A DNA stretch of 64,000 bases from Bacteroidota bacterium (GTDB lineage: Bacteria > Bacteroidota > Bacteroidia > B-17B0 > Aurantibacillaceae). The number at the start of each line of letters is the position of its first letter. The first letter of the stretch is position 1. The stretch spans positions 62,001 through 126,000 of the forward strand of contig JAAFIL010000002.1 of NCBI GenBank assembly GCA_013297775.1, read 5' to 3'. The position numbers and the translations under genes were made by a program. Under the pieces are notes generated by a model, which was given only the letters and a program-made list of their open reading frames with translations, was not told the origin of the DNA and searched no databases. Below, piece by piece: positions 8,655 through 17,132 of this stretch.

Positions 8655-9899
8655 ATGTCTCATTCAACTTTAACAATAGGCTTATTTGGCTTTGGCTGCG
8701 TAGGGCAGGGCTTATACCATGTTTTACAAAATAGCAAAGGCTTTAAAGCTGGAATAAAAAAAATAGCCGTCAAAGATCCTCATAAAAAAAGAAGTTTATC
8801 GGCTAATGTTTTTACATTTAATAAGCACGAGCTATTAGAAGATCCGGAAATTAACTTAATTGTTGAGTTAATTGACGATGCCGATGAAGCCTTTCAAATT
8901 GTAAAGGCGGCGTTGCAAAATAAAAAACACGTAGTAACAGCTAATAAAAAAATGTTGGCCAATCATTTAGAAGAACTCTTACACTTAAAAGAAGCCAATG
9001 GTGTTTCGCTGCTTTACGAAGCCTCTTGTTGCGGCAGTATTCCCATCATACGCACATTAGAAGAGTACTATGACAATGAGCAAATTCACCATGTATCGGG
9101 CATTTTTAATGGAACAACCAATTATATTTTAACCAAAACACTCACCGAAAAATTGAGTTATGCCGAGGCTTTGAAACAGGCACAAGAAAAAGGTTTTGCC
9201 GAAAGCGATCCTACTAACGATGTAGAAGGATTTGACCCTAAGTTTAAGGCTGTTATTATTGCCTTACATGCGTTTGGTATTATAGCCAAGCCCAATTCCA
9301 TTTTAAATTTAGGAATTACAACCTTATCTGACTACGATAGCCACTATGCCAAAGAAAAGAACTATAAAATTAAATTAGTACCTACCATTCAACGATTTAA
9401 AAATGGAGCGGTGAGTTTATTTGTGTTGCCTAAGTTCATTAATGCCGACCATGCTTTGTATGCTGTTGACAATGAGTTTAATGGTGTGTTAGTAGATGGC
9501 GATTTTAGTGGCGAGCAGTTTTTAAAAGGACGAGGCGCAGGCGGAAACCCAACAGGGGCGGCTGTTTTATCAGATATATCGGCTTTATCATTTGGCTATC
9601 ACTACGAATTTAAAAAACGCCAGCAGTTAGAAAAAAATACACTTACGCAAGCTGTTAGTTTGAAAGTATATATTCGGTATGCAACACTTTTAGATTTAGA
9701 GCAGTTAAAAATAAGTACTATCTACGAGCAATACACCAGCGAATATTATAACTACGTGATAGCGCAAGTAGATTTACGCGAACTTATCCAATCGCGCTCA
9801 TACATTCTACAACACCAATTATTTATAGCACTTGTAGGCGATACCATTGCTTTAAGCGAAGCGTTTATAAATGTTGAACAAATGGTGCAGTTAAACTAG
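8655..9899 (+). CDS. Homoserine dehydrogenase
   Basis: The 414-residue protein has an N-terminal NAD(P)-binding Rossmann motif (GLFGFGCVGQGLYHVLQ), TANKKMLANH near residue 97, the FNGTTNYILTK segment near residue 150 and the catalytic DPTNDVEGFDPKFKAVI region near residue 180, all typical of homoserine dehydrogenase. It reduces aspartate semialdehyde to homoserine, feeding MetX. The C-terminal ~90 residues may be a small regulatory domain, although a clean ACT motif is not evident. There is no fused aspartokinase, unlike ThrA. As third enzyme of the operon it is probably under SAM control through the upstream riboswitch. Confidence 0.9.
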   Translation: MSHSTLTIGLFGFGCVGQGLYHVLQNSKGFKAGIKKIAVKDPHKKRSLSANVFTFNKHELLEDPEINLIVELIDDADEAFQIVKAALQNKKHVVTANKKMLANHLEELLHLKEANGVSLLYEASCCGSIPIIRTLEEYYDNEQIHHVSGIFNGTTNYILTKTLTEKLSYAEALKQAQEKGFAESDPTNDVEGFDPKFKAVIIALHAFGIIAKPNSILNLGITTLSDYDSHYAKEKNYKIKLVPTIQRFKNGAVSLFVLPKFINADHALYAVDNEFNGVLVDGDFSGEQFLKGRGAGGNPTGAAVLSDISALSFGYHYEFKKRQQLEKNTLTQAVSLKVYIRYATLLDLEQLKISTIYEQYTSEYYNYVIAQVDLRELIQSRSYILQHQLFIALVGDTIALSEAFINVEQMVQLN

Positions 9900-9937
9900 A
9901 AACGTATCCGTATTTTTAAAGCCTAAAATTAGTTGAT

Positions 9938-11470
9938 ATGTTATTTTTTAAAAAGATGTTTCCTTTAATGGTATTGGTAAGTACCTCGGTTTTTGCTCAG
10001 GTTAATTTTATTAAAGATAGTTTAGACACTTATTTAGAGCGTGAGTTAAAGCGTTGGAATGTGCCGGGCTTAGCCATTGCCATTGTTAAAAATGGAAAAG
10101 TGATTCATCAAAAAGGATATGGTTACACCAGCACCGATAAAAAAATACCAGTAACCGAAAATACGGTATTTCAAATTGCTTCGGTAAGTAAAGCGTTTAC
10201 AGGAACTTCTATAGCCTTGTTAGAGCAGTATGGGAAGTTAAAATTAAACGATAAAGTGGTACGTTATTTACCTTATTTTAAAATGCACGAAGAATGGAAA
10301 ACAAAAGAAGTTACCATTGCCGATTTATTAAGCCACCGCATTGGTTATAGTACATTTCAATCTGATTTATTAAATTGGGCTAGCAATTGTACCCGCCGCG
10401 CTTTAATCGAAAACATGGTTAACGTAGTGCCTAGTCAAGGTTTTCGCACACGTTATGGCTATTGCAATGTGGGGTTTTTAACTGCCGGAGAAATTATTCC
10501 TGCGGTTTGTGACACTTCTTGGGACGATTATTTAACCTACCATTATTTTAAACCTTTGGGCATGACCAACACTAGCACACGCTTTGCCGATTTCAAACAA
10601 TCGAAATTAGCCTCAAAAGGTTATACTTTGTTTGATGGACAGTTGACTGAAATAATTCCGGCTAATATTGATAACATTGGCCCAGCGGGTAGCATTAGTT
10701 CGAGCGTTAACGATTTAAGTAAATGGATACGCATGCAATTAGAAAACGGCGTGTACGAAGGGAAAGAGATTGTACCTGCCAAAGCGATTGCGCGCACTCG
10801 GCAATCGTTTATGATTGTTAACCCAACTAGTTTTAAAGGAATGAATTTTTATACTTATGGGTTGGGTTGGTTTTTGCACGATGCCGAAGGTAAAAAAGTA
10901 GTAACTCACGATGGTGGAGCTACTGGTTTTTTAAGTAAAGTAATGCTAGTACCTGAAGAAAATTTTGGCATTGTTATTTTAAGTAATTTGGATGAACAAG
11001 CCTTGTATGAGGCTTTAGGTATGCAGTTACTAAACGATTTGTTAAAGCAACCTTATACCAATTTGAGTTTAAGTTATCACACTTCATTTTTAGAAGATCA
11101 AAACGAGAAGCGTACCGCGTTAGCCGCATTGCGTCAAAAAGCACAAAATTATAAAGTTGTTTCGGGGGCCTATACACCATTTGCGGGTACCTATACAAAC
11201 GCTGTTTATGGTAAAATAAGCATTGAGGCTAAAAGTTCGTATGCCGAAATTTTGTTTCAACATCACCCGCAATACACGGGTAAATTGGTGTTTACATCGG
11301 CCACCACATTTATGTTAAGTTATAACGACCCCAGTTTAGGGGTTAAAGAAGTGCAGGGGCAAATAGAACAGGGTAAAGTTACGATTGAGATAAAAGTAAA
11401 CGAAAATTTAGATGGCGATGCTTATACATTTACCCGTATTGGCGCGTTTGAAAAATTTAGCAAAAATTAA
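9938..11470 (+). CDS. Exported serine hydrolase of the beta-lactamase/class C PBP family
   Basis: The 510-residue protein has a signal peptide (about 20 residues, ending SVFAQ) and a class C beta-lactamase-like domain. The SxxK motif is SVSK at about residue 80, the YxN motif is YCN at about residue 170 and the HDGGATGF segment near residue 325 replaces KTG. The C-terminal ~110 residues form an extra lipocalin-like beta domain often seen in these peptidases. Likely roles are esterase, D-aminopeptidase or peptidoglycan-related hydrolysis in the periplasm; no specific substrate can be assigned. It follows homoserine dehydrogenase by 38 bases but is functionally unrelated. Confidence 0.85.
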   Translation: MLFFKKMFPLMVLVSTSVFAQVNFIKDSLDTYLERELKRWNVPGLAIAIVKNGKVIHQKGYGYTSTDKKIPVTENTVFQIASVSKAFTGTSIALLEQYGKLKLNDKVVRYLPYFKMHEEWKTKEVTIADLLSHRIGYSTFQSDLLNWASNCTRRALIENMVNVVPSQGFRTRYGYCNVGFLTAGEIIPAVCDTSWDDYLTYHYFKPLGMTNTSTRFADFKQSKLASKGYTLFDGQLTEIIPANIDNIGPAGSISSSVNDLSKWIRMQLENGVYEGKEIVPAKAIARTRQSFMIVNPTSFKGMNFYTYGLGWFLHDAEGKKVVTHDGGATGFLSKVMLVPEENFGIVILSNLDEQALYEALGMQLLNDLLKQPYTNLSLSYHTSFLEDQNEKRTALAALRQKAQNYKVVSGAYTPFAGTYTNAVYGKISIEAKSSYAEILFQHHPQYTGKLVFTSATTFMLSYNDPSLGVKEVQGQIEQGKVTIEIKVNENLDGDAYTFTRIGAFEKFSKN

Positions 11471-11494
11471 ACCCGCTAGTCCATTAAAAAAATG

Positions 11495-11502
11495 TACTTT
11501 TG
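11495..11502 (+). promoter_or_regulatory. Probable -7 box of ssrA
   Basis: TACTTTTG matches the TAnnTTTG -7 element and lies 20 bases before the mature tmRNA 5' end, which fits a short leader removed by RNase P. A -33 TTG at the usual distance is not evident. Confidence 0.5.
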
Positions 11503-11521
11503 GAACAGTTCTTTAATTTAT

Positions 11522-11892
11522 GGGTCCGACTGGTTTTGACAGTAGATAGGATAGTATGTAAGCAGGTAGAGCGTTGTGGGTATTGCTCTTTAAACTGAAC
11601 TTTCAAAATTTTATCTGGCGAAGAGAATTCTTACGCTATGGCTGCCTAATTAACTCAGTTAATTCAGCCTTTGCAAACCCTATAGCTTTTTTGCTTGGCG
11701 ATAGGCTGTTTGCATCATAAATAAGCAAGTTGTTTTGGTAAGGTTGCGCGCCAAAAACAATATAAGTAACTAAGTGGTTATTTGGTTTGGCAAAACGCCT
11801 GGTAACTACCGACAATTAAGTTTCGCCTAAACTTGTAGAAAGCTTACCATTCGTTTATTTGGACGAGGGTTCGAATCCCTCCGGATCCACCA
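11522..11892 (+). ncRNA. ssrA: Transfer-messenger RNA (tmRNA)
   Basis: The 5' end GGGTCCG pairs with CGGATCC (11882-11888) to form the tRNA-like acceptor stem, followed by A and an encoded CCA (11890-11892). The T arm GAGGGTTCGAATCCCTC is present just before it. The tag frame begins at GGC 11617 and encodes GEENSYAMAA before TAA at 11647-11649, preceded by the non-coded alanine. The tag ends in the AA protease signal and resembles the usual Bacteroidota tag GENNYALAA. The RNA rescues stalled ribosomes and marks the products for proteolysis. Size is 371 nt, normal for a one-piece tmRNA. Confidence 0.97.
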
Positions 11893-11934
11893 AAGCGGAA
11901 TATCCTAAATTTAAAATAGGTATTCCGCTTTTTG
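11893..11934 (+). terminator. Strong intrinsic terminator of ssrA
   Basis: Directly after the CCA end, AAGCGGAATA pairs with TATTCCGCTT (left arm from 11893, right arm ending at 11930). An inner CCTA/TAGG stem extends the hairpin and the right arm runs into TTTTGTTTT. This is a classical rho-independent terminator. Confidence 0.85.
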
Positions 11935-12024
11935 TTTTGGTTAAAGTCTGCGGGGGTCAAGCCCCTAAAGAAAAGAGACAGGTTGAATTTATAGTTCGAA
12001 CCGAGGTGTTTTTTTGGCTTTCTA

Positions 12025-12249
12025 TTATTTATTTTTTTTGACACTCAATGCCCCAGATGGACATTTAGTAACGGTTGCAATAATCTGTTCCGTTGTTGCA
12101 TTTTCCATGTTTATCCAAGGGTGCTGTTGCGGCTGAAATACAGATGATAAATGTTTTACGCAATTAGCAGAATGAATACATTTTGAAGACTGCCATACAA
12201 TGGTTATTTCTCCATTGGTATATTCTTTGTTGATGTTTGTTTTATCCAT
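12025..12249 (-). CDS. Divergent 4Fe-4S mono-cluster protein (YjdI family)
   Basis: The 74-residue protein carries a cysteine pattern for one iron-sulfur cluster: SSKCIHSANCVKHL at about residues 21-34 and TKCPSGALSV near the C-terminus. The ITIVWQSSKCIHSANC and PWINMENAT segments match the small YjdI family. In Escherichia coli yjdI is beside the GNAT gene yjdJ; here a GNAT gene also sits directly upstream, 11 bases away. It is the last gene of the MarR-headed cluster. Its role is unknown; a redox or electron-carrier function is inferred from the cluster. Confidence 0.8.
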   Translation of the reverse strand: MDKTNINKEYTNGEITIVWQSSKCIHSANCVKHLSSVFQPQQHPWINMENATTEQIIATVTKCPSGALSVKKNK

Positions 12250-12260
12250 AATAATTTAAT

Positions 12261-12539
12261 TTATAGTACATCTTTAATTTCAATCGTTTTATCAAATACA
12301 CTTTTTGCAAATGGACATAAAGGTAATATTTTTACGCCTTTTAAGCGGGCAAATTCAACTGCTTTTAGTACTAATAATTTACCAGCTCCTTTGCCCTTTA
12401 GTGAAGGACTTACCTCTGTGTGGTCAATAATAATTCTGTCATTACCAATCCAAACATAAGTCATTTCGGCTACAATACTATTAGTTTGTTTAATAAAAAA
12501 TAATCCTTTTTGTCCGTTGTCTTTTTGTAATACTTCCAT
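12261..12539 (-). CDS. Small GNAT-family N-acetyltransferase (YjdJ-like)
   Basis: This 92-residue minimal GNAT domain has an acetyl-CoA binding loop in SLKGKGAGKLLVLKAVEFA (R/QxxGxG/A type) near residue 50 and the C-terminal LCPFAKSVFDK segment, where the cysteine-proline motif is typical of the YjdJ/COG2388 group. These small acetyltransferases usually pair with YjdI, as here. The acceptor is unknown. It lies 3 bases downstream of the OsmC gene and is probably translated from the same message. Confidence 0.8.
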   Translation of the reverse strand: MEVLQKDNGQKGLFFIKQTNSIVAEMTYVWIGNDRIIIDHTEVSPSLKGKGAGKLLVLKAVEFARLKGVKILPLCPFAKSVFDKTIEIKDVL

Positions 12540-12542
12540 ATT

Positions 12543-12956
12543 TTATGCTGTTGTATTTATCTTTACTTTATTTTCTAAAATTTTTGAAACTGGGCATTTG
12601 CCAGCTATGAATAATAAACGTTCTTTTTGTTCGCTACTAATATTTTGAGGAAAAGTTATGTTTCGTTTAATAATAGTAGTCAATTCAGTTTCCATTTCTT
12701 GATACATATTTAACTGAACTCCTATTTCAGGAATATCCCAACCTTTTCTATCTATATACATTCTTAACGTTGAAAGGGTGCAGCCTGCTAAAGATGCCAA
12801 TAGTGTCGAGTAGGGGTCAGGCCCTAAATCTTTACCTGCAATGCTTTCAGGTTCATCCATTATGAAAGTGCCGTTTCTCCAACTAATTTTGCAAAGGTAT
12901 TTTTCTTTACCAATGCTGCCTATAATGTCGTTTTCTAAAATATTTGTTTCAATCAT
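12543..12956 (-). CDS. OsmC/Ohr-family peroxiredoxin-like protein
   Basis: The 137-residue protein has the OsmC fold signature: PDPYSTLLASLAGCTLSTLRMYIDRKGW, holding the first redox cysteine (about residue 57), and a second conserved cysteine in AGKCPVSKILENKVKI near residue 119. OsmC/YhfA-type proteins reduce organic hydroperoxides or bind thiol-reactive compounds. This fits the electrophile-defence cluster. The start overlaps the end of the upstream gene by 4 bases (ATGA type), which shows translational coupling. Confidence 0.85.
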   Translation of the reverse strand: MIETNILENDIIGSIGKEKYLCKISWRNGTFIMDEPESIAGKDLGPDPYSTLLASLAGCTLSTLRMYIDRKGWDIPEIGVQLNMYQEMETELTTIIKRNITFPQNISSEQKERLLFIAGKCPVSKILENKVKINTTA

Positions 12957-13303
12957 CGTTTTAAATTCAATTTTATACTTATATCTAAATTTATAGCATT
13001 TGTTTCATAAGGGTACTGCACACCAGGTTCACTAATCTTTGTGTAAGGTAAATTTTCTGCTACAAATTTTCTGATGCGTATGCGTTGTTCATCAGAGTAT
13101 CTACCACCAATAATTACTAAATCTACTTTTGATAAGGTAGTGATTTTTTTCATTCCCTCTTCCTCGCTCAATGTGCCATATATCGTCAAATCGCCGAGTT
13201 GTTTTAATTGATTGATTACTTCGTCTCTTCGGAGAGGATTGCCTCCAAAAAGCAAAAGCACAGGAGCTGTATTGTTTACCGAAATATGTTCTGATAATAG
13301 CAT
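12953..13303 (-). CDS. Unknown 116-residue protein in the MarR cluster
   Basis: I do not recognise a family. The sequence alternates strands and helices (APVLLLFGGNPLRRDEVINQL, LVIIGGRYSDEQRIRIRKFV), suggesting a small Rossmann-like or receiver-like alpha/beta fold. It has no cysteine, no signal peptide and no transmembrane segment. It overlaps osmC by 4 bases and lies 5 bases after the pirin gene, so it is clearly part of the operon. An adaptor or sensor role in stress defence is possible, but nothing proves it. Confidence 0.65.
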   Translation of the reverse strand: MLLSEHISVNNTAPVLLLFGGNPLRRDEVINQLKQLGDLTIYGTLSEEEGMKKITTLSKVDLVIIGGRYSDEQRIRIRKFVAENLPYTKISEPGVQYPYETNAINLDISIKLNLKR

Positions 13304-13308
13304 GTTAC

Positions 13309-14016
13309 TTAAATTTTAACGCCTCTTTTCATGGGTACTTCCACAAAAATAAGTTCTGCATCGTTTACGGATGTTACGGTAACTTTATCTGTTTCATAAA
13401 CACCTAAAGCATCGCCTTCATTTAAAGTAAAGTTGTCTATGCTAATAGTTCCACTCACACAATGAATGTAAACACCATTACCACTTAAATTCATTTTGTA
13501 ATCTACCGCCACTTCTTTTTCAATATGACTGACACTAAAAAAAGCATCTTGATTAATAAGGGCTGTATTATTTCTTTTATCGGGCGATAGCGTTAATAAA
13601 ATTTTATTTTTTTTGTCATCGGGGGTGTATAAAAATTTTTCATGGCGGGGCCTTACGTCCATTGTTTTTGGATATACCCATATTTGATAACTGTGAAACG
13701 GCTCTGTTTTTGAAGCATTAAATTCGCTGTGAACAATACCTACACCTGCACTCATTGTTTGCACGCTATTTTCATTAATAATACCTTCGCTACCCGTATT
13801 GTCTTTATGAGCCTGAGAACCTGCCACTACAATGGTGCTAATTTCCATGTTTTGATGCGGGTGCATACCAAATCCTTCGCCGCCATTTACAATATCATCA
13901 GCAAAGCCACACAGTTCGCCAAAATGAGTTTGATAAGGTACAAAAGCGTAAGCACTGGTTTTCCATGCATCTTGTTTGTGCATGCGTTCTTGATTTGGTC
14001 TGTTTAGAAATTTCAT
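13309..14016 (-). CDS. Pirin family protein (235 residues)
   Basis: Its bicupin fold contains GGEGFGMHPHQNMEISTIVVAG and the HSEFNA segment; the metal ligands in HPHQNME and the later HSE are the pirin metal site. Many bacterial pirins of this YhhW type have quercetinase activity; others are regulatory. It is the second pirin of this operon, the other being 16247-17086, and the two differ in length and motif detail. The shorter form here resembles YhhW. It is cytoplasmic, with no signal peptide. Confidence 0.85.
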   Translation of the reverse strand: MKFLNRPNQERMHKQDAWKTSAYAFVPYQTHFGELCGFADDIVNGGEGFGMHPHQNMEISTIVVAGSQAHKDNTGSEGIINENSVQTMSAGVGIVHSEFNASKTEPFHSYQIWVYPKTMDVRPRHEKFLYTPDDKKNKILLTLSPDKRNNTALINQDAFFSVSHIEKEVAVDYKMNLSGNGVYIHCVSGTISIDNFTLNEGDALGVYETDKVTVTSVNDAELIFVEVPMKRGVKI

Positions 14017-14043
14017 AACAAGTTGGTTTAATTGTAGAGCAAA

Positions 14044-14448
14044 TTATTTCTTAGCTCTTTTAAGAAAGTATAATAATGATAAGGCTACTACAACGTGCAT
14101 TACATCAAGCACAATGCCATAAGCAATTGTAATTCCTGGGATTCCCATAAATGGATTTACAAAAGACAAGACCATTAATGTAAGTGCTATAATGCTAAAA
14201 ATTTTGAAACCATTTTTTGAGTACTTTTCAAAAAGAAAGAATATACAAGCTCCAACCAATGAAGGCATAATACTTGAAATTAGTATAGGTACAATAGTTA
14301 GAGGTTGGTTGGGTTGGATAAAAATATCATCTGCAATTACACCTACTGCTTTAAAAATAAAAAATAGGATTGCATTGATAACAAGAGATACTCCAGCGGC
14401 TATTGCGCCTGCTGTAATAATTTGTTTGAAGTTTAATTTTGTGTTCAT
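14044..14448 (-). CDS. Small four-helix membrane protein (DUF6069-like)
   Basis: The 134-residue protein has four hydrophobic segments: GAIAAGVSLVINAILFFIF, the region around PILISSIMPSLVGACIFFLF, IFSIIALTLMVLSFV and a last helix with HVVVALSLLYFLKRAKK. The pattern fits the DUF6069 group of small membrane proteins, often found beside oxidoreductases in Bacteroidota. The transport or sensing role is unknown. It lies between the pirin and nitroreductase genes, with 27- and 35-base gaps, on the same strand. Confidence 0.65.
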   Translation of the reverse strand: MNTKLNFKQIITAGAIAAGVSLVINAILFFIFKAVGVIADDIFIQPNQPLTIVPILISSIMPSLVGACIFFLFEKYSKNGFKIFSIIALTLMVLSFVNPFMGIPGITIAYGIVLDVMHVVVALSLLYFLKRAKK

Positions 14449-14483
14449 GGTTTCTAGGGTTTAAATATTAATGAATTTTTTTA

Positions 14484-15119
14484 TTAAATTTTAGTGAATA
14501 ATTTTTCAGCAGACCAACGGTGCTTTGGAGCCTTTTGATACATATCGTTTTCTAAATCTCTATAACCCAATGCTAATATTACCACACTACCTAAGTTCTT
14601 TTCTTTCAATCCTAATAATTCATCTACTTGTGCAGGTATAAAGCCCTCCATAGGCGTAGCATCAATTTGTAAACTTGCAGCTGCAATTAAACCTGTTCCC
14701 AATGCTATGTAAGCTTGTTTAGCAGCCCAACTAAATTGTTGCTGTGGAGACAAACTCACTATGGCTTGCATCATTCTATCTTTTAAACCAAATGCTATTA
14801 ATTTTTCAACTGGCATTCCAGATGTGTCTGAATACGCCTGTAAATACTCGTCAATTTTTGATTCGTTTACATTACTCCAAGCAGTAAAAACTAATACATG
14901 TGAACTTTCAACAATTTGTGCCTGCCCATAAGCCATTGATTGTAATTGCTTTTTTACAGCCTCGTCTTCAATAATGATAACATGGTAAGGCTGCAAGCCA
15001 TAGCTTGATGCCGATAACCTTATGGCATCTAAAATAGTTTGTAAATCTTTTGCAGGTAGTTTTTTTCCTGTCATTCTTTTTGTTGCGTAACGCCAATTAA
15101 GGCTTTCGATAATGTTCAT
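14484..15119 (-). CDS. Nitroreductase family NAD(P)H-dependent oxidoreductase
   Basis: The 211-residue protein starts NWRYATKRMTGK with the FMN-binding arginine/lysine residues, has SASSYGLQPYHVIII (the flavin loop, about residues 36-50) and the conserved C-terminal GYRDLEND region, matching NfsB-like nitroreductases. With bound FMN it reduces nitroaromatics, quinones or other electrophiles. Its neighbours (Old Yellow Enzyme, pirins, OsmC, MarR) point to detoxification of reactive compounds. It is cytoplasmic. Confidence 0.88.
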   Translation of the reverse strand: MNIIESLNWRYATKRMTGKKLPAKDLQTILDAIRLSASSYGLQPYHVIIIEDEAVKKQLQSMAYGQAQIVESSHVLVFTAWSNVNESKIDEYLQAYSDTSGMPVEKLIAFGLKDRMMQAIVSLSPQQQFSWAAKQAYIALGTGLIAAASLQIDATPMEGFIPAQVDELLGLKEKNLGSVVILALGYRDLENDMYQKAPKHRWSAEKLFTKI

Positions 15120-15146
15120 TTTATTTAATTTTAAGTTTATTGATTA

Positions 15147-16223
15147 TTAATTTAAAGTTGGGTAATCGGTGTAACCTTTTTCTCCACCACCATACATGGT
15201 TGCACGGTCGGGATGATTAAGCTCTGCTTGTGTTTCAAAGCGTTTTGGTAAATCAGGGTTTGCTAAAAATAAAGCACCGTAAGAAATGAGTTTGGCAATC
15301 CCTTTTTCTAATTCGTGTTCGCCCGTTTCGCTGGTATAACCACCATTTGCCATTACTAGATTTTTACTTAGTTTTCCAAATACACCCATCACATCTCTTG
15401 GGTATTGTGGTAAGTTATCAGTTGGAAATAACGCATTCATTAATTGTACATAAAGCAAAGGCAAGTTATTAAGTTCATTTATCAAATAAGAAAATAAATC
15501 TGTTGGGTTGCTATCAATCATGCTATTGAAAGGAATGCTTGGCGAAAGTTTTATAGCTACTTTATTTTCACCTATTGCTTCTACCATAGCCTGCATCACT
15601 TCTAATACAAAACGACTTCTGTTTTCAATGCTCCCACCATATTCATCGGTGCGTTGATTAGCACTTTCTACCAAAAATTGATTGGGCAAATATCCAAAAG
15701 CCGCATGCAATTCTACGCCATCAAAGCCAGCATCAATGGCATTTAATGCAGCTTGTTTATAGTCTTGTATAATTTGTTTTACTTCGTTTGTTTCTAAAGC
15801 TCTTGGTGTTTCATAATCTTTAGGTCCTTGTGAGGTAAAGTGTTGTTGTCCTGCAATAGCAATAGCCGATGGAGCAACTGGTAAAATACCACCTCTGTCA
15901 ACAGAATGACCAACACGACCTGTATGCCACAACTGAGCAATAATTTTTCCACCTTTTTCGTGTACTGCTTTGGTTACTTTTTGCCAAGCATCTATTTGTG
16001 CTTTAGTATAAATGCCCGGTGTAGATGGGCTTCCCTTAGCTTGTTCTGAAATATTTATTGCTTCGGTAATTAATAAACCTGCGCTGGCTCTTTGAGTATA
16101 GTATAATACCGTTAAATCACTGACTAAACCCTGTTCACTAGCGCGACTGCGTGTCATAGGTGCCATTGCCATTTTGTTTTGCAATGCTAAATTTCCAATT
16201 ATTGTTTTTTCTAAAAGTTTCAT
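15147..16223 (-). CDS. Alkene reductase of the Old Yellow Enzyme family
   Basis: This 358-residue TIM-barrel flavoprotein has KMAMAPMTRSRA (FMN-binding), IIAQLWHTGRVGH, the FDGVELHAAFGYLPNQFLVESANQRTD segment with active-site His/Asn and the EYGGSIENRSRF signature. These mark the NemA/OYE group, which reduces the C=C bond of enones, N-ethylmaleimide or nitrate esters with NAD(P)H. In E. coli nemA is also controlled by an electrophile-responsive repressor, which parallels the MarR gene here. The gene follows the long pirin by 23 bases. Confidence 0.92.
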   Translation of the reverse strand: MKLLEKTIIGNLALQNKMAMAPMTRSRASEQGLVSDLTVLYYTQRASAGLLITEAINISEQAKGSPSTPGIYTKAQIDAWQKVTKAVHEKGGKIIAQLWHTGRVGHSVDRGGILPVAPSAIAIAGQQHFTSQGPKDYETPRALETNEVKQIIQDYKQAALNAIDAGFDGVELHAAFGYLPNQFLVESANQRTDEYGGSIENRSRFVLEVMQAMVEAIGENKVAIKLSPSIPFNSMIDSNPTDLFSYLINELNNLPLLYVQLMNALFPTDNLPQYPRDVMGVFGKLSKNLVMANGGYTSETGEHELEKGIAKLISYGALFLANPDLPKRFETQAELNHPDRATMYGGGEKGYTDYPTLN

Positions 16224-16246
16224 ATTACTTGTTTTTTAAGTATTAA

Positions 16247-17086
16247 TTATATTTTTACAATTCCCATTTTTCCCATTTGGTAATCCATCATTACTTGGTG
16301 TATTTGCTCCTCATCATTCATCACATAAGAAGCATACCCAACTATAGGCTCGTTTAATGGTGTGCCACCTAATACTATAAAATGACTGTCTTCCTTTGCC
16401 TTTACAACTAATAAATCTCCTGTATCATCCAATCGTGTAATTGAGGTTGGTAATAATTCTTTAGTATCAGATAACACAGAACCACTCACCATATACAAAC
16501 CACAAGAATCTCCTAACTGTATTGGTAATTCTAAAGTTTGATTGGCTAATAGTTTTATTTCATAAATGTAAGCGGGCGACAAGCTTTTTACAGGACTTTG
16601 GTAATTAAGCAAATTTCCTGCAATTACTTTTATAGTGGTTGTTTCAATTGTAAAGCTTGGCAAATCTTTAGAAGCATAATGATAAAAATTAGGTTCTATA
16701 AATTTATCTTTTGCTGGTAACGAAATCCATAATTGTAAACCATGCACTGTTTCTGCCTGCGTCTTATTTTCATTCCTTCCTTCGGCGTGTACAATGCCTT
16801 TGCCTGCTTGCATCCAAGCTAAATCACCCGCATGAATTACTGCATCGTGTCCGTAACTATCTTGATGACGATTACTTCCTTCGAAAAGGTAAGTAATGGT
16901 TGCAATACCTGCATGTGGATGCGGAGGAACACCCTGGCTTTCTGGCTGTTTAACAACTGGCCCAAAATGATCTAGAAAAACAAATGGGTCAAAATCCCCA
17001 AGTGCACTTGGTATCACTTGTCTTACATGTGGTCCCATACTTCTACTGGCATGGGCTTTTTGCGAATTGATGATTGTCTTATTCAT
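16247..17086 (-). CDS. Pirin family protein (279 residues)
   Basis: This full-length pirin has GVPPHPHAGIATITYLFEGSNRHQDS with the HPHAG and HxD metal site near residues 56-70 and GIVHAEGRNE near residue 98, followed by the second cupin domain. It resembles eukaryotic pirin and the bacterial PA2418/YhaK group rather than the shorter paralogue in the same operon. Likely iron-binding and cytoplasmic, with quercetinase or regulatory function. It is the first gene after marR and is preceded by a copy of the putative MarR operator. Confidence 0.88.
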   Translation of the reverse strand: MNKTIINSQKAHASRSMGPHVRQVIPSALGDFDPFVFLDHFGPVVKQPESQGVPPHPHAGIATITYLFEGSNRHQDSYGHDAVIHAGDLAWMQAGKGIVHAEGRNENKTQAETVHGLQLWISLPAKDKFIEPNFYHYASKDLPSFTIETTTIKVIAGNLLNYQSPVKSLSPAYIYEIKLLANQTLELPIQLGDSCGLYMVSGSVLSDTKELLPTSITRLDDTGDLLVVKAKEDSHFIVLGGTPLNEPIVGYASYVMNDEEQIHQVMMDYQMGKMGIVKI

Positions 17087-17100
17087 TCTATCTATTAGTT

Positions 17101-17118
17101 TAGTTATACATACAACTA
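17101..17118 (-). promoter_or_regulatory. Putative MarR operator in front of the pirin/OYE genes
   Basis: TAGTTATACATACAACTA is an imperfect palindrome in the 46-base gap between marR and the pirin gene. It differs by one base from the copy at 17621-17638. Two nearly identical 18-mers, each upstream of a gene of this cluster, are the expected layout for the encoded MarR repressor. Confidence 0.65.
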
Positions 17119-17132
17119 TTATTGTAAATTTT

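Noticed and set aside
11859-12041. Plus-strand frame of 60 codons starting inside ssrA
   Set aside because: It begins in the tmRNA T arm and crosses the terminator; no coding character.
11844-12044. Minus-strand frame of 66 codons containing GGSGGIRT
   Set aside because: This is the antisense of the tmRNA 3' end and its terminator. The SGGIRT string is a known by-product of translating tRNA-like T arms on the wrong strand.
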